64,000 bases of DNA from Dallia pectoralis (lineage: Eukaryota > Chordata > Actinopteri > Esociformes > Umbridae), in the NCBI GenBank assembly GCA_029465975.1, contig CM055737.1:15075645-15139644 (forward strand). Direction: 5' to 3'. Each line of letters starts with the position of its first letter. Positions within the stretch are counted from its first letter, which is position 1. A program made the position numbers and the translations under genes. This document shows positions 33,701-45,286 of this stretch, one piece after another. The notes beneath the pieces are model-generated. The model did not search any database, was not told where the DNA came from, and saw nothing but the letters and a program-made list of their open reading frames with translations.

Positions 33701-34120
33701 TGATCTCGGAAGCCAAGCAGGGTCGGGCTTGGTTAGTACTTGGATGGGAGACCGCCTAGGAATATCTAGTGTTGTAAGCATTTTGTTATTTTCTTGGCGG
33801 GAAGAAACAATCAATCAAAAAGTTAATTATGCAGTGAAGAAATCAATAACAGCTGTATTTTCAAATGTTCTAATACCCTACGGCCACACCACCCTGAAAA
33901 CGCCTGATCTCGGAAACCAAACAGGTTCGGGCTTGGTTAGTACTTGGATGGGAGACCGCCTGGGAATATCTAGTGTTGTAAGCATTTTGTTATTTTCTTG
34001 GCGGGAAGAAACAAACAATCAAAAAGTTAATTATGCAGTGAAGAAATCAATAAGAGCTGTAATTTCAACTTTTCTAATAGCTTACGGCCACACCACCCTG
34101 AAAACGCCCGATCTCGTCTG
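30718..34120 (+). repeat. 17-unit block of 5S array, right copy of a segmental duplication
   Basis: Partner of 24852-28250. The private variants appear in the same order at 32062, 32129, 32198, 32242, 32449-32476, 32549, 32833, 33030, 33433 and 33490. Small differences show two distinct copies rather than one repeated stretch of assembly: for instance GTTCATTATG at 32569 against GTTAATTATG, ACCGGGTC at 33299 against ACAGGGTC, and a different T/A run at about 32312 against 26447. Confidence 0.85.
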
Positions 34121-37100
34121 ATCTCGGAAGCCAAGCAGGGTCGGGCTTGGTTAGTACTTGGATGGGAGACCGCCTAGGAATATCTAGTGTTGTAAGCATT
34201 TTGTTATTTTCTTGGCGGGAAGAAACAATCAATCAAAAAGTTAATTATGCAGTGAAGAAATCAATAAGAGCTGTAATTTCAACTTTTCTAATAGCTTACG
34301 GCCACAACACCCCCGATCTCGGAAGCCAAACAGGGTCGGGCTTGGTTAGTACTTGGATGGGAGACCGCCTAGTAATATCTAGTGTTGTAAGCATTTCGTT
34401 ATTTTCATGGCGGGAAGAAACAATCAATCATAAAGTTAATTATGCAGTGAAGAAATCAATAAGAGCTGTAATTTCAACTTTTCTAATAGCTTACGGCCAC
34501 ACCACCCTGAAAACGCCCGATCTCGTCTGATCTCGGAAGCCAAGCAGGGTTGGGCTTGGTTAGTACTTGGATGGGAGACCGCCTAGGAATATCTAGTGTT
34601 GTAAGCATTTTGTTATTTTCATGGCGGGAAGAAACAATCAATCAAAAAGTTAATTATGCAGTGGAGAAATCAATAAGAGCTGTAATTTCAACTTGTCTTA
34701 TCGCTTACGGCCACACCACCCTGAAATCGCCCGATCTTGGAAGCCAAACATGGTCGGGCTTGGTTAGTACTTGGATGGGAGACCGCCTAGGAATATATAG
34801 TGTTGTAAGCATTTTGTTATTTTCATGGCGGGAAGAAACAATCAATCAAAAAGTTAATTATGCAGTGAAGAAATCAATAAGAGCTGTAATTTCAACTTTT
34901 CTAATAGCTTACGGCCACACCACCCTGAAAACGCCCGATCTCGTCTGATCTCAGAAGCCAAGCAGGGTCGGGCTTGGTTAGTACTTGGATGGGAGACCGC
35001 CAAGGAATATCTAGTGTTGTAAGCATTTTGTTATTTTCTTGGCGGGAAGAAACAATCAATCAAAAAGTTAATTATGCAGTGAAGAAATCAATAACAGCTG
35101 TATTTTCAAATGTTCTAATACCCTACGGCCACACCACCCTGAAAACGCCTGATCTCGGAAACCAAACCGGGTCGGGCTTGGTTAGTACTTGGATGGGAGA
35201 CCGCCTAGTAATATCTAGTGTTGTAAGCATTTTGTTATTTTCATGGCGGGAAGAAACAATCAATCAAAAAGTTAATTATGCAGTGAAGAAATCAATAAGA
35301 GCTGTAATTTCAACTTTTCTAATAGCTTACGGCCACACCACCCTGAAAACGCCCGATCTCGTCTGATCTCGGAAGCCAAGCAGGGTTGGGCTTGGTTAGT
35401 ACTTGGATGGGAGACCGCCTAGGAATATCTAGTGTTGTAAGCATTTTGTTATTTTCATGGCGGGAAGAAACAATCAATCAAAAAGTTAATTATGCAGTGA
35501 AGAAATCAATAAGAGCTGTAATTTCAACTTGTCTTATCGCTACGGCCACACCACCCTGAAATCGCCCGATCTTGGAAGCCAAACATGGTCGGGCTTGGTT
35601 AGTACTTGGATGGGAGACCGCCTAGTAATATCTAGTGTTGTAAGCATTTTGTTATTTTCTTGGCGGGAAGAAACAATCAATCAAAAAGTTAATTATGCAG
35701 TGAAGAAATCAATAAGAGCTGTAATTTCAACTTTTCTAATAGCTTACGGCCACACCACCCTGAAAACGCCCGATCTCGTCTGATCTCGGAAGCCAAACAG
35801 GGTCGGGCTTGGTTAGTACTTGGATGGGAGACCGCCTAGGAATATCTAGTGTTGTAAGCATTTTGTTATTTTCATGGCGGGAAGAAACAATCAATCAAAA
35901 AGTTAATTATGCAGTGAAGAAATCAATAAGAGCTGTAATTTCAACTTTTCTAATAGCTTACGGCCACACCACCCTGAAAACGCCCGATCTCGTCTGATCT
36001 CGGAAGCCAAGCAGGGTCGGGCTTGGTTAGTACTTGGATGGGAGACCGCCTAGGAATATCTAGTGTTGTAAGCATTTTGTTATTTTCATGGCGGGAAGAA
36101 ACAATCAATCAAAAAGTTAATTATGCAGTGAAGAAATCAATAAGAGCTGTAATTTCAACTTTTCTAATAGCTTACGGCCACACCACCCTGAAAACGCCCG
36201 ATCTCTGGAAGCCAAACAGGGTCGGGCTTGGTTAGTACTTGGATGGGAGACCGCCTAGGAATATCTAGTGTTGTAAGCATTTTGTTATTTTCTTGGCGGG
36301 AAGAAACAATCAATCAAAAAGTTAATTATGCAGTGAAGAAATCAATAACAGCTGTAATAAATGTTCTAATACCCTACGGCCACACCACCCTGAAAACGCC
36401 TGATCTCGGAAACCAAACAGGGTCGGGCTTGGTTAGTACTTGGATGGGAGACCGCCTAGGAATATCTAGTGTTGTAAGCATTTTGTTATTTTCTTGGCGG
36501 GAAGAAACAATCAATCAAAAAGTTAATTATGCAGTGAAGAAATCAATAAGAGCTGTAATTTCAACTTTTCTAATAGCTTACGGCCACACCACCCTGAAAA
36601 CGCCCGATCTCGTCTGATCTCGGAAGCCAAACAGGGTCGGGCTTGGTTAGTACTTGGATGGGAGACCGCCTAGGAATATCTAGTGTTGTAAGCATTTTGT
36701 TATTTTCTTGGCGGGAAGAAACAATCAATCAAAAAGTTAATTATGCAGTGAAGAAATCAATAAGAGCTGTAATTTCAAATGTTCTAATAGCTTACGGCCA
36801 CACCACCCTGAAAACGCCCGATCTCGTCTGATCTCGGAAGCCAAGCAGGGTCGGGCTTGTTAGTACTTGGATGGGAGACCGCCTAGGAATATCTAGTGTT
36901 GTAAGCATTTTGTTATTTTCTTGGCGGGAAGAAACAATCAATCAAAAAGTTAATTATGCAGTGAAGAAATCAATAAGAGCTGTAATTTCAACTTTTCTAA
37001 TAGCTTACGGCCACACCACCCTGAAAACGCCCGATCTCCTGATCTCGGAAGCCAAACAGGGTCGGGCTTGGTTAGTACTTGGATGGGAGACCGCCTAGTA

Positions 37101-39008
37101 ATATCTAGTGTTGTAAGCATTTTGTTATTTTCATGGCGGGAAGAAACAATCAATCAAAAAGTTAATTATGCAGTGAAGAAATCAATAACAGCTGTATTTT
37201 CAAATGTTCTAATACCCTACGGCCCACCACCACCCTGAAAACGCCTGATCTCGGAAACCAAACAGGGTCGGGCTTGGTTAGTACTTGGATGGGAGACCGC
37301 CTAGGAATATCTAGTGTTGTAAGCATTTTGTTATTTTCTTGGCGGGAAGAAACAATCAATCAAAAAGTTAATTATGCAGTGAAGAAATCAATAAGAGCTG
37401 TAATTTCAACTTTTCTAATAGCTTACGGCCACACCACCCTGAAAACGCCCGATCTCGTCTGATCTCGGAAGCCAAGCAGGGTCGGGCTTGGTTAGTACTT
37501 GGATGGGAGACCGCCTAGGAATATCTAGTGTTGTAAGCATTTTGTTATTTTCTTGGCGGGAAGAAACAATCAATCAAAAAGTTAATTATGCAGTGAAGAA
37601 ATCAATAACAGCTGTATTTTCAAATGTTCTAATACCCTACGGCCACACCACCCTGAAAACGCCTGATCTCGGAAACCAAACAGGGTCGGGCTTGGTTAGT
37701 ACTTGGATGGGAGACCGCCTAGGAATATCTAGTGTTGTAAGCATTTTGTTATTTTCTTGGCGGGAAGAAACAATCAATCAAAAAGTTAATTATGCAGTGA
37801 AGAAATCAATAAGAGCTGTAATTTCAACTTTTCTAATAGCTTACGGCCACACCACCCTGAAAACGCCCGATCTCGTCTGATCTCGGAAGCCAAGCAGGGT
37901 CGGGCTTGGTTAGTACTTGGATGGGAGACCGCCTAGGAATATCTAGTGTTGTAAGCATTTTGTTATTTTCTTGGCGGGAAGAAACAATCAATCAAAAAGT
38001 TAATTATGCAGTGAAGAAATCAATAAGAGCTGTAATTTCAACTTGTTCTAATAGCCTACGGCCACACCACCCTGAAAACGCCCGATCTCGGAAGCCAAAC
38101 AGGGTCGGGCTTGGTTAGTACTTGGATGGGAGACCGCCTAGTAATATCTAGTGTTGTAAGCATTTTGTTATTTTCTTGGCGGGAAGAAACAATCAATCAA
38201 AAGTTAATTATGCAGTGAAGAAATCAATAAGAGCTGTAATTTCAACTTTTCTAATAGCTTACGGCCACACCACCCTGAAAACGCCCGATCTCTCTGGAAG
38301 CCAAACAGGGTCGGGCTTGGTTAGTACTTGGATGGGAGACCGCCTAGTAATATCTAGTGTTGTAAGCATTTTGTTATTTTCATGGCGGGAAGAAACAATC
38401 AATCAAAAAGTTAATTATGCAGTGAAGAAATCAATAAGAGCTGTAATTTCAAATGTTCTAATAGCTTACGGCCACACCACCCTGAAAACGCCCGATCTCG
38501 GAAACCAAACAGGGTCGGGCTTGGTTAGTACTTGGATGGGAGACCGCCTAGGAATATCTAGTGTTGTAAGCATTTTGTTATTTTCTTGGCGGGAAGAAAC
38601 AATCAATCAAAAAGTTAATTATGCAGTGAAGAAATCAATAAGAGCTGTAATTTCAAATTTTCTAATAGCCCTACGGCCACACCACCCTGAAAACGCCCGA
38701 TCTCGGAAACCAAACAGGGTCGGGCTTGGTTAGTACTTGGATGGGAGACCGCCTAGTAATATCTAGTGTTGTAAGCATTTTGTTATTTTCTTGGCGGGAA
38801 GAAACAATCAATCAAAAAGTTAATTATGCAGTGAAGAAATCAATAAGAGCTGTAATTTCAACTGTTCTAATAGCCACGGCCACACCACCCTGAAAACGCC
38901 CGATCTGATCTCGGAAGCCAAACAGGGTCGGGCTTGGTTAGTACTTGGATGGGAGACCGCCTAGGAATATCTAGTGTTGTAAGCATTTTGTTATTTTCTT
39001 GGCGGGAA

Positions 39009-39090
39009 TGTTTTTAAATGAGTTTTCAAAATGGATTTATCATTGATAGTTTGTTATTGCATTTACTGTGGAGATTTCACAACATTATTT
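39009..39090. other. 82 bp of unrelated sequence between array III and a gap
   Basis: The array breaks inside the spacer after GGCGGGAA, and AT-rich sequence unlike 5S, its spacer or elements A and B follows (starting TGTTTTTAAATGAG) up to the N gap. There is no poly(A) or 5S target junction, so it is not a Mutsu-type insertion end. It may be the true edge of the array, another repeat inserted in the spacer, or a chimeric contig end. I do not recognise it. Confidence 0.6.
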
Positions 39091-39590
39091 NNNNNNNNNN
39101 NNNNNNNNNNNNNNNNNNNNNNNNNNNNNNNNNNNNNNNNNNNNNNNNNNNNNNNNNNNNNNNNNNNNNNNNNNNNNNNNNNNNNNNNNNNNNNNNNNNN
39201 NNNNNNNNNNNNNNNNNNNNNNNNNNNNNNNNNNNNNNNNNNNNNNNNNNNNNNNNNNNNNNNNNNNNNNNNNNNNNNNNNNNNNNNNNNNNNNNNNNNN
39301 NNNNNNNNNNNNNNNNNNNNNNNNNNNNNNNNNNNNNNNNNNNNNNNNNNNNNNNNNNNNNNNNNNNNNNNNNNNNNNNNNNNNNNNNNNNNNNNNNNNN
39401 NNNNNNNNNNNNNNNNNNNNNNNNNNNNNNNNNNNNNNNNNNNNNNNNNNNNNNNNNNNNNNNNNNNNNNNNNNNNNNNNNNNNNNNNNNNNNNNNNNNN
39501 NNNNNNNNNNNNNNNNNNNNNNNNNNNNNNNNNNNNNNNNNNNNNNNNNNNNNNNNNNNNNNNNNNNNNNNNNNNNNNNNNNNNNNNNNN
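39091..39590. other. Assembly gap, 500 N
   Basis: Exactly 500 N. Sequence resumes within the 3' end of a 5S gene (ATATCTAGTG), so the flanking array continues on the same strand. Confidence 0.98.
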
Positions 39591-42500
39591 ATATCTAGTG
39601 TTGTAAGCATTTTGTTATTTTCTTGGCGGGAAGAAACAATCAATCAAAAAGTGAATTATGCAGTGAAGAAATCAATAAGAGCTGTAATTTCAACTTGTCT
39701 TATAGCTACGCCACACCACCTGAAAACGCCCGATCTCGGAAGCCAAAGCAGGGTTGGGCTTGGTTAGTACTTGATGGAGACCGCCTAAATATCTAGTGTT
39801 GTAAGCATTTTGTTATTTTCTTGGCGGGAAGAAACAATCAATCAAAAAGTTAATTATGCAGTGAAGAAATCAATAAGAGCTGTAATTTCAACTTTTCTAA
39901 TAGCTTACGGCCACACCACCCTGAAACGCTGCGTCGATCTCGGAAGCCAAGCAGGGTTGGGCCTGGTTAGTACTTGGATGGGAGACCGCCTGGAAATATC
40001 TAGTGTTGTAAGCATTATGTTATTTTCTTGGCGGGAAGAAACAATCAATCAAAAAGTTAATTATGCAGTGAAGAAATCAATAAGAGCTGTAATTTCAACT
40101 TTTCTAATAGCTTACGGCCTCACCACCCTGAAAAGCTTCCCGATCTCGTCTGATCTCGGAAGCCAAGCAGGGTCGGGCTTGGTTAGTACTTGGATGGGAG
40201 ACCGCCTAGGAATATCTAGTGTTGTAAGCATTTTGTTATTTTCTTGGCGGGAAGAAACAATCAATCAAAAAGTTAATTATGCAGTGAAGAAATCAATAAC
40301 AGCTGTATTTTCAAATGTTCTAATACCCTACGGCCCACACCACCCTGAAAACGCCTGATCTCGGAAACCAAACTGAGGGTCGGGCTTGGTTAGTACTTGG
40401 ATGGGAGACCGCCTGGAAATATCTAGTGTTGTAAGCATTATGTTATTTTCTTGGCGGGAAGAAACAATCAATCAAAAGTTAATTATGCAGTGAAGAAATC
40501 AATAAGAGCTGTAATTTCAACTTTTCTAATAGCTTACGGCCACACCACCCTGAAAACGCCTGATCTCGGAAGCCAAACAGGGTCAGGCTTGGTTAGTACT
40601 TGGATGGAGACCGCCTAGGAATATATAGTGTTGTAAGCATTTTGTTATTTTCATGGCGGGAAGAAATAATCAATCAAAAGGTTAATTATGCAGTGAAGAA
40701 ATCAATAAGAGCTGTAATTTCAACTTTTCTAATAGCTTACAGCCACACCACCCTGAAAAACGCCCGAGCTCGTCTGATCTCGGAAGCCAAGCAGGGTCGG
40801 GCTTGGTTAGTACTTGGATGGGAGACTGCCTAGGAATATCTAGTGTTGTAAGGATTTTGTTATTTTCTTGGCGGGAAGAAACAATCAATCAAAAAGTTAA
40901 TTATGCAGTGAAGAAATCAATAGCAGCTGTATTTTCAAATGTTCTAATACCCTACGGCCCACACCACCCTGAAAACGCCTGATCTCGGAAACCAAACAGG
41001 GTCGGTCTTGGTTAGTACTTGGATGGGAGACCGCCTGGAAATATCTAGTGTTGTAAGCATTTTTGTTATTTTCTTGGCGGGAAGAAACAATCAATCAAAA
41101 GTGAATTATGCAGTGAAGAAATCAATAAGAGCTGTAATTTCAACTTGTCTAATAGCCTACGGCCACACCACCCTGAAAACGCCCGATCTCGTCTGATCTC
41201 GGAAGCCAAGCAGGGTTGGGCTTGGTTAGTACTTGGATGGGAGACCGCCTGGGAATATCTAGTGTTGTAAGCATTATGTTATTTTCTTGGCGGGAAGAAA
41301 CAATTAATCAAAAAAGTTAATTATGCAGTGAAGAAATCAGCCAAGAGCTGTAATTTCAACTTTTCTAATAGCTTACGGCCACACCACCCTGAAACGCCGA
41401 TCTAGCAAACCCAAACATGGTCGGGCTTCGTTGTACTTGGATGGGAGACCGCCTAGTAATATCTAGTGTTGTAAGCATTTACGTTATTTTCATGGCGGGA
41501 AGAAACAATCAATCATAAAGTTAATTATGCAGTGAAGAAATCAATAAGAGCTGTAATTTCAACTTTTCTAATAGCTTACGGCCACAACACCCTGAAAATG
41601 CCGATCTCGGAAGCCAAACAGGGTCGGGCTTGGTTGAGTACTTGGATGGGAGACCGCCTAGTAATATCTAGTGTTGTAAGCATTTACCGTTATTTTCATG
41701 GCGGGAAGAAACAATCAATCATAAAGTTAATTATGCAGTGAAGAAATCAATAAGAGCTGTAATTTCAACTTTTCAATAGCCACGGCCACACCACCCTGGA
41801 AAACGCCCGATCTCGTCTGATCTCTCGGAAGCCAAGCAGGGGTTGGGCTTGGTTAGTACTTGGATGGGAGACCGCCTAGGAATATCTAGTGTTGTAAGCA
41901 TTTTGTTATTTTCATAGCGGAAGAACAATCTATCAAAAGTTAATTATGCAGTGAAGAAATCAATAAGAGCTGTAATTTCAACTCTTCTAATAGCTTACGG
42001 CACAACACCCTGAAAATGCCCGATCTCGGAAGCCAAACAGGGTCGGGCTTGGTTAGTACTTGGATGGGAGACCGCCTAGTAATATCTAGTGTTGTAAGCA
42101 TTTCGTTATTTTCATGGCGGGGAAGAAACAATCAATCATAAAGTTAATTATGCAGTGAAGAAATCAATAAGAGCTGTAATTTCAGCACTTTTCAAGAAGC
42201 TAGTCCACACCACCCTGAAAACGCCCGATCTCGTCTGATCTCTGAAGCCAAGCAGGGTTGGGCTTGGTTAGTACTTGGATGGGAGACCGCCTAGGAATAT
42301 CTAGTGTTGTAAGCATTTTGTTATTTTCATGGCGGGAAGAAACAATCAATCAAAAAGTTAATTATGCAGTGAAGAAATCAATAAGAGCTGTAATTTCAGC
42401 TGTCTTATCGCTTACGGCCACACCACCCTGAAATCGCCCGATCTCGTCTGATCTCGGAAGCCAAGCAGGCCGGGCTTGGTTAGTACTTGATGGGCGACCG

Positions 42501-45286
42501 CCTGGAATATCTAGTGTTATGTAAGCATTTTGTTAGTTTCTTAGCGGGAAGAAACAATCTATCAAAAAGTTAATTATGCAGTGAAGAAATCAATAACAGC
42601 TGTAATTTCAACTCTTCTAATAGCTTACGGCCACACCACCCTGAAAACGCCCAATCTCGCAAGCCAAACATGGTCGGGCTTGGTTGAGTACTTGGATGGG
42701 AGACCGCCTAGGAATATATAGTGTTGTAAGCATTTTGTTATTTTCTTGGCGGGAAGAAACAATCTATCAAAAAGTTAATTATGCAGTGAAGAAATCAATA
42801 ACAGCTGTAATTTCAACTCTTCTAATAGCTTACGGCCACACCACCCTGAAACGCCCGATCTCGTCTGATCTCGGAAGCCAAGCAGGGTTGGGCTTAGTTA
42901 GTACTTGGATGGGAGACCGCCTGGGAATATCTAGTGTTGAAAGCATTTTGTTATTTTCATGGCGGGAAAGAAACAATCAATCAAAAGTTAATTATGCAGT
43001 GAAGAAATCAATAGCAGCTGTAATTTCAACTCTTCTAATAGCTACGGCCACACCACCCTGAAAATGCCCGATCTCGTCTGATCTCGGAAGCCAAGCCGGT
43101 TGGGCTTGGTTAGTACTTGGATGGGAGACCGCCTGGGAATATCTAGTGTTGTAAGCATTATGTTATTTTCTTGGCGGGAAGAAACAATCAATCAAAAAAG
43201 TTAATTATGCAGTGAAGAAATCAATAAGAGCTGTAATTTCAACTTTCTAATAGCTTACGGCCACAACACCCTGAAAATGCCCGATCTCGGAAGCCAAACA
43301 GGGTCGGGCTTGGTTAGTACTTGGATGGGAGACCGCCTAGTAATATCTAGTGTTGTAAGCATTTCGTTATTTTCATGGCGGGAAGAAACAATCAATCATA
43401 AAGTTAATTATGCACGTGAAGAAATCAATAAGAGCTGTAATTTCAACTTTTCTAATAGCTTACGGCCACACCACCCTGAAAACGCCCGATCTCGTCTGAT
43501 CTCTGAAGCCAAGCAGGGTTGGGCTTGGTTAGTACTTGGATGGGAGACCGCCTAGGAATATCTAGTGTTGTAAGCATTTTGTTATTTTCATGGCGGGAAG
43601 AAACAATCAATCAAAAAGTTAATTATGCAGTGAAGAAATCAATAAGAGCTGTAATTTCAACTTGTCTTATCGCTTACGGCCACACCACCCTGAAATCGCC
43701 CGATCTCGTCTGATCTCGGAAGCCAAGCAGGGTCGGGCTTGGTTAGTACTTGGATAGGCGACCGCCTAGGAATATCTAGTGTTGTAAGCATTTTGTTAGT
43801 TTCTTGGCGGGAAGAAACAATCTATCAAAGTTAATTATGCAGTGAAGAAATCAATAAGGCTGTAATTTCAACTTTTCTAATAGCTTACGGCCACAACACC
43901 CTGAAAATGCCCGATCTCGGAAGCCAAACAGGGGTCGGGCTTGTTTGGTACTTGGATGGGAGACCGCCTAGTAATATCTAGTGTTGTAAGCATTTCGTTA
44001 TTTTCATGGCGGGAAGAAACAATCAATCATAAAGTTAATTATGCAGTGAATAAATCAATAAGAGCTGTAATTTCAACTTTTCTAATAGCTTACGGCCACA
44101 CCACCCTGAAAACGCCCGATCTCGTCTGATCTCGGAAGCCAAGCAGGGTTGGGCTTGGTTAGTACTTGGATGGGAGACCGCCTAGGAATATCTAGTGTTG
44201 TAAGCATTTTGTTATTTTCATGGCGGGAAGAAACAATCAATCAAAAAGTTAATTATGCAGTGAAGAAATCAATAAGAGCTGTAATTCTGATCTCGGAAAC
44301 CAAACAGGGTCGGGCTTGGTTAGTACTTGGATGGGAGACCGCCTGGGAATATCTAGTGTTGTAAGCATTTTGTTATTTTCTTGGCGGGAAGAAACAATCA
44401 ATCAAAAAGTTAATTATGCAGTGAAGAAATCAATAAGAGCTGTAATTTCAACTTTTCTAATAGCTTACGGCCACACCACCCTGAAAACGCCTCTCGATCT
44501 CGGAAGCCAAACAGGGTCGGGCTTGGTTAGTACTTGGATGGGAGACCGCCTGGGAATATCTAGTGTTGTAAGCATTTTGTTATTTTCATGGCGGGAAGAA
44601 ACAATCAATCAAAAAGTTAATTATGCAGTGAAGAAATCAATAAGAGCTGTAATTTCAACTTTTCTAATAGCTTACGGCCACACCACCCTGAAAACCCGAT
44701 CTCCTGATCTTGGAAGCCAAGCAGGGTTGGGCTTGGTTAGTACTTGGATGGGAGACCGCCTAGGAATATCTAGTGTTGTAAGCATTTTGTTATTTTCTTG
44801 GCGGGAAGAAACAAACAATCAAAAAGTTAATTATGCAGTGAAGAAATCAATAAGAGCTGTATTTTCAACTTGTCTAATACCTTACGGCCACACCACCCTG
44901 AAACGCCCGATCTCGGAAGCCAAGCAGGGTCGGGCTTGGTTAGTACTTGGATGGGAGACCGCCTAGGAATATCTAGTGTTGTAAGCATTTTGTTATTTTC
45001 TTGGTGGGAAGAAACAATCAATCAAAAAGTTAATTATGCAGTGAAGAAATCAATAAGAGCTGTAATTTCAACTTTTCTAATAGCTTACGGCCACACCACC
45101 CTGAAAACGCCCGATCTCGGAAGCCAAGCAGGGTCGGGCTTGGTTAGTACTTGGATGGGAGACCGCCTAGGAATATCTAGTGTTGTAAGCATTTTGTTAT
45201 TTTCTTGGCGGGAAGAAACAATCAATCAAAAAGTTAATTATGCAGTGAAGAAATCAATAAGAGCTGTAATTTCAACTTTTCTAATA
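39591..45286 (+). rRNA. 5S rDNA array IV, indel-rich left part (+), about 27 copies
   Basis: Approximate starts of full copies are 40110, 40735, 41155, 41779, 42199, 42410, 42828, 43041, 43458, 43672 and 44088. Deleted or intermediate ones are at 39705, 39903, 40326, 40532, 40950, 41371, 41574, 41993, 42623, 43253, 43883, 44463, 44670, 44880 and 45083. A 3' fragment of one copy follows the gap. Small indels and odd joins are frequent up to about 44.3 kb, for example GCCTAAATATC (39784), AAACGCTGCGTCGATC (39925), CATTTACGTT (41477), TTTTCAAGAAGCTAG (42190) and ATGCACGTGAAG (43411). This density is unlike array III and suggests poorly polished sequence near the contig end. Base-level claims for single copies here are unsafe. 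Confidence 0.88.
44270..44395 (+). pseudogene. Fused 5S unit: spacer end and 5S 5' end deleted
   Basis: At about 44285-44288 the spacer GAGCTGTAATT joins directly to CTGATCTCGGAAACC, so the last part of the spacer and roughly 30 nt of the 5S gene are missing. The remaining gene has its A box, IE and C box but no 5' end. It looks like an unequal or illegitimate join between two units, real or made by assembly. Confidence 0.75.

Larger units (their letters stand above)
22792..39008 (+). rRNA. 5S rDNA array III (+), about 77 copies
   Basis: Full copies (F) start at 22967, 23384, 23802, 24220, 24638, 24852, 25270, 25484, 25900, 26114, 26328, 26540, 26958, 27172, 27794, 28212, 28630, 29047, 29464, 29882, 30300, 30718, 31134, 31348, 31766, 31980, 32194, 32408, 32826, 33040, 33662, 34080, 34489, 34907, 35325, 35742, 35956, 36576, 36790, 37421 and 37839. 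Deleted copies start at 23181, 23598, 24016, 24434, 25066, 25698, 26754, 27386, 27590, 28008, 28426, 28844, 29261, 29678, 30096, 30514, 30932, 31562, 32622, 33254, 33458, 33876, 34294, 34703, 35121, 35538, 36170, 36372, 37003, 37215, 38054, 38257, 38464, 38668 and 38873, with a partial one at the gap edge. A recurrent D subtype reads CTTGGAAGCCAAACATGG (for example 23598, 28426, 29678, 34703). The last 1 kb holds only D or intermediate copies. No retrotransposon interrupts this array. Confidence 0.95.
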
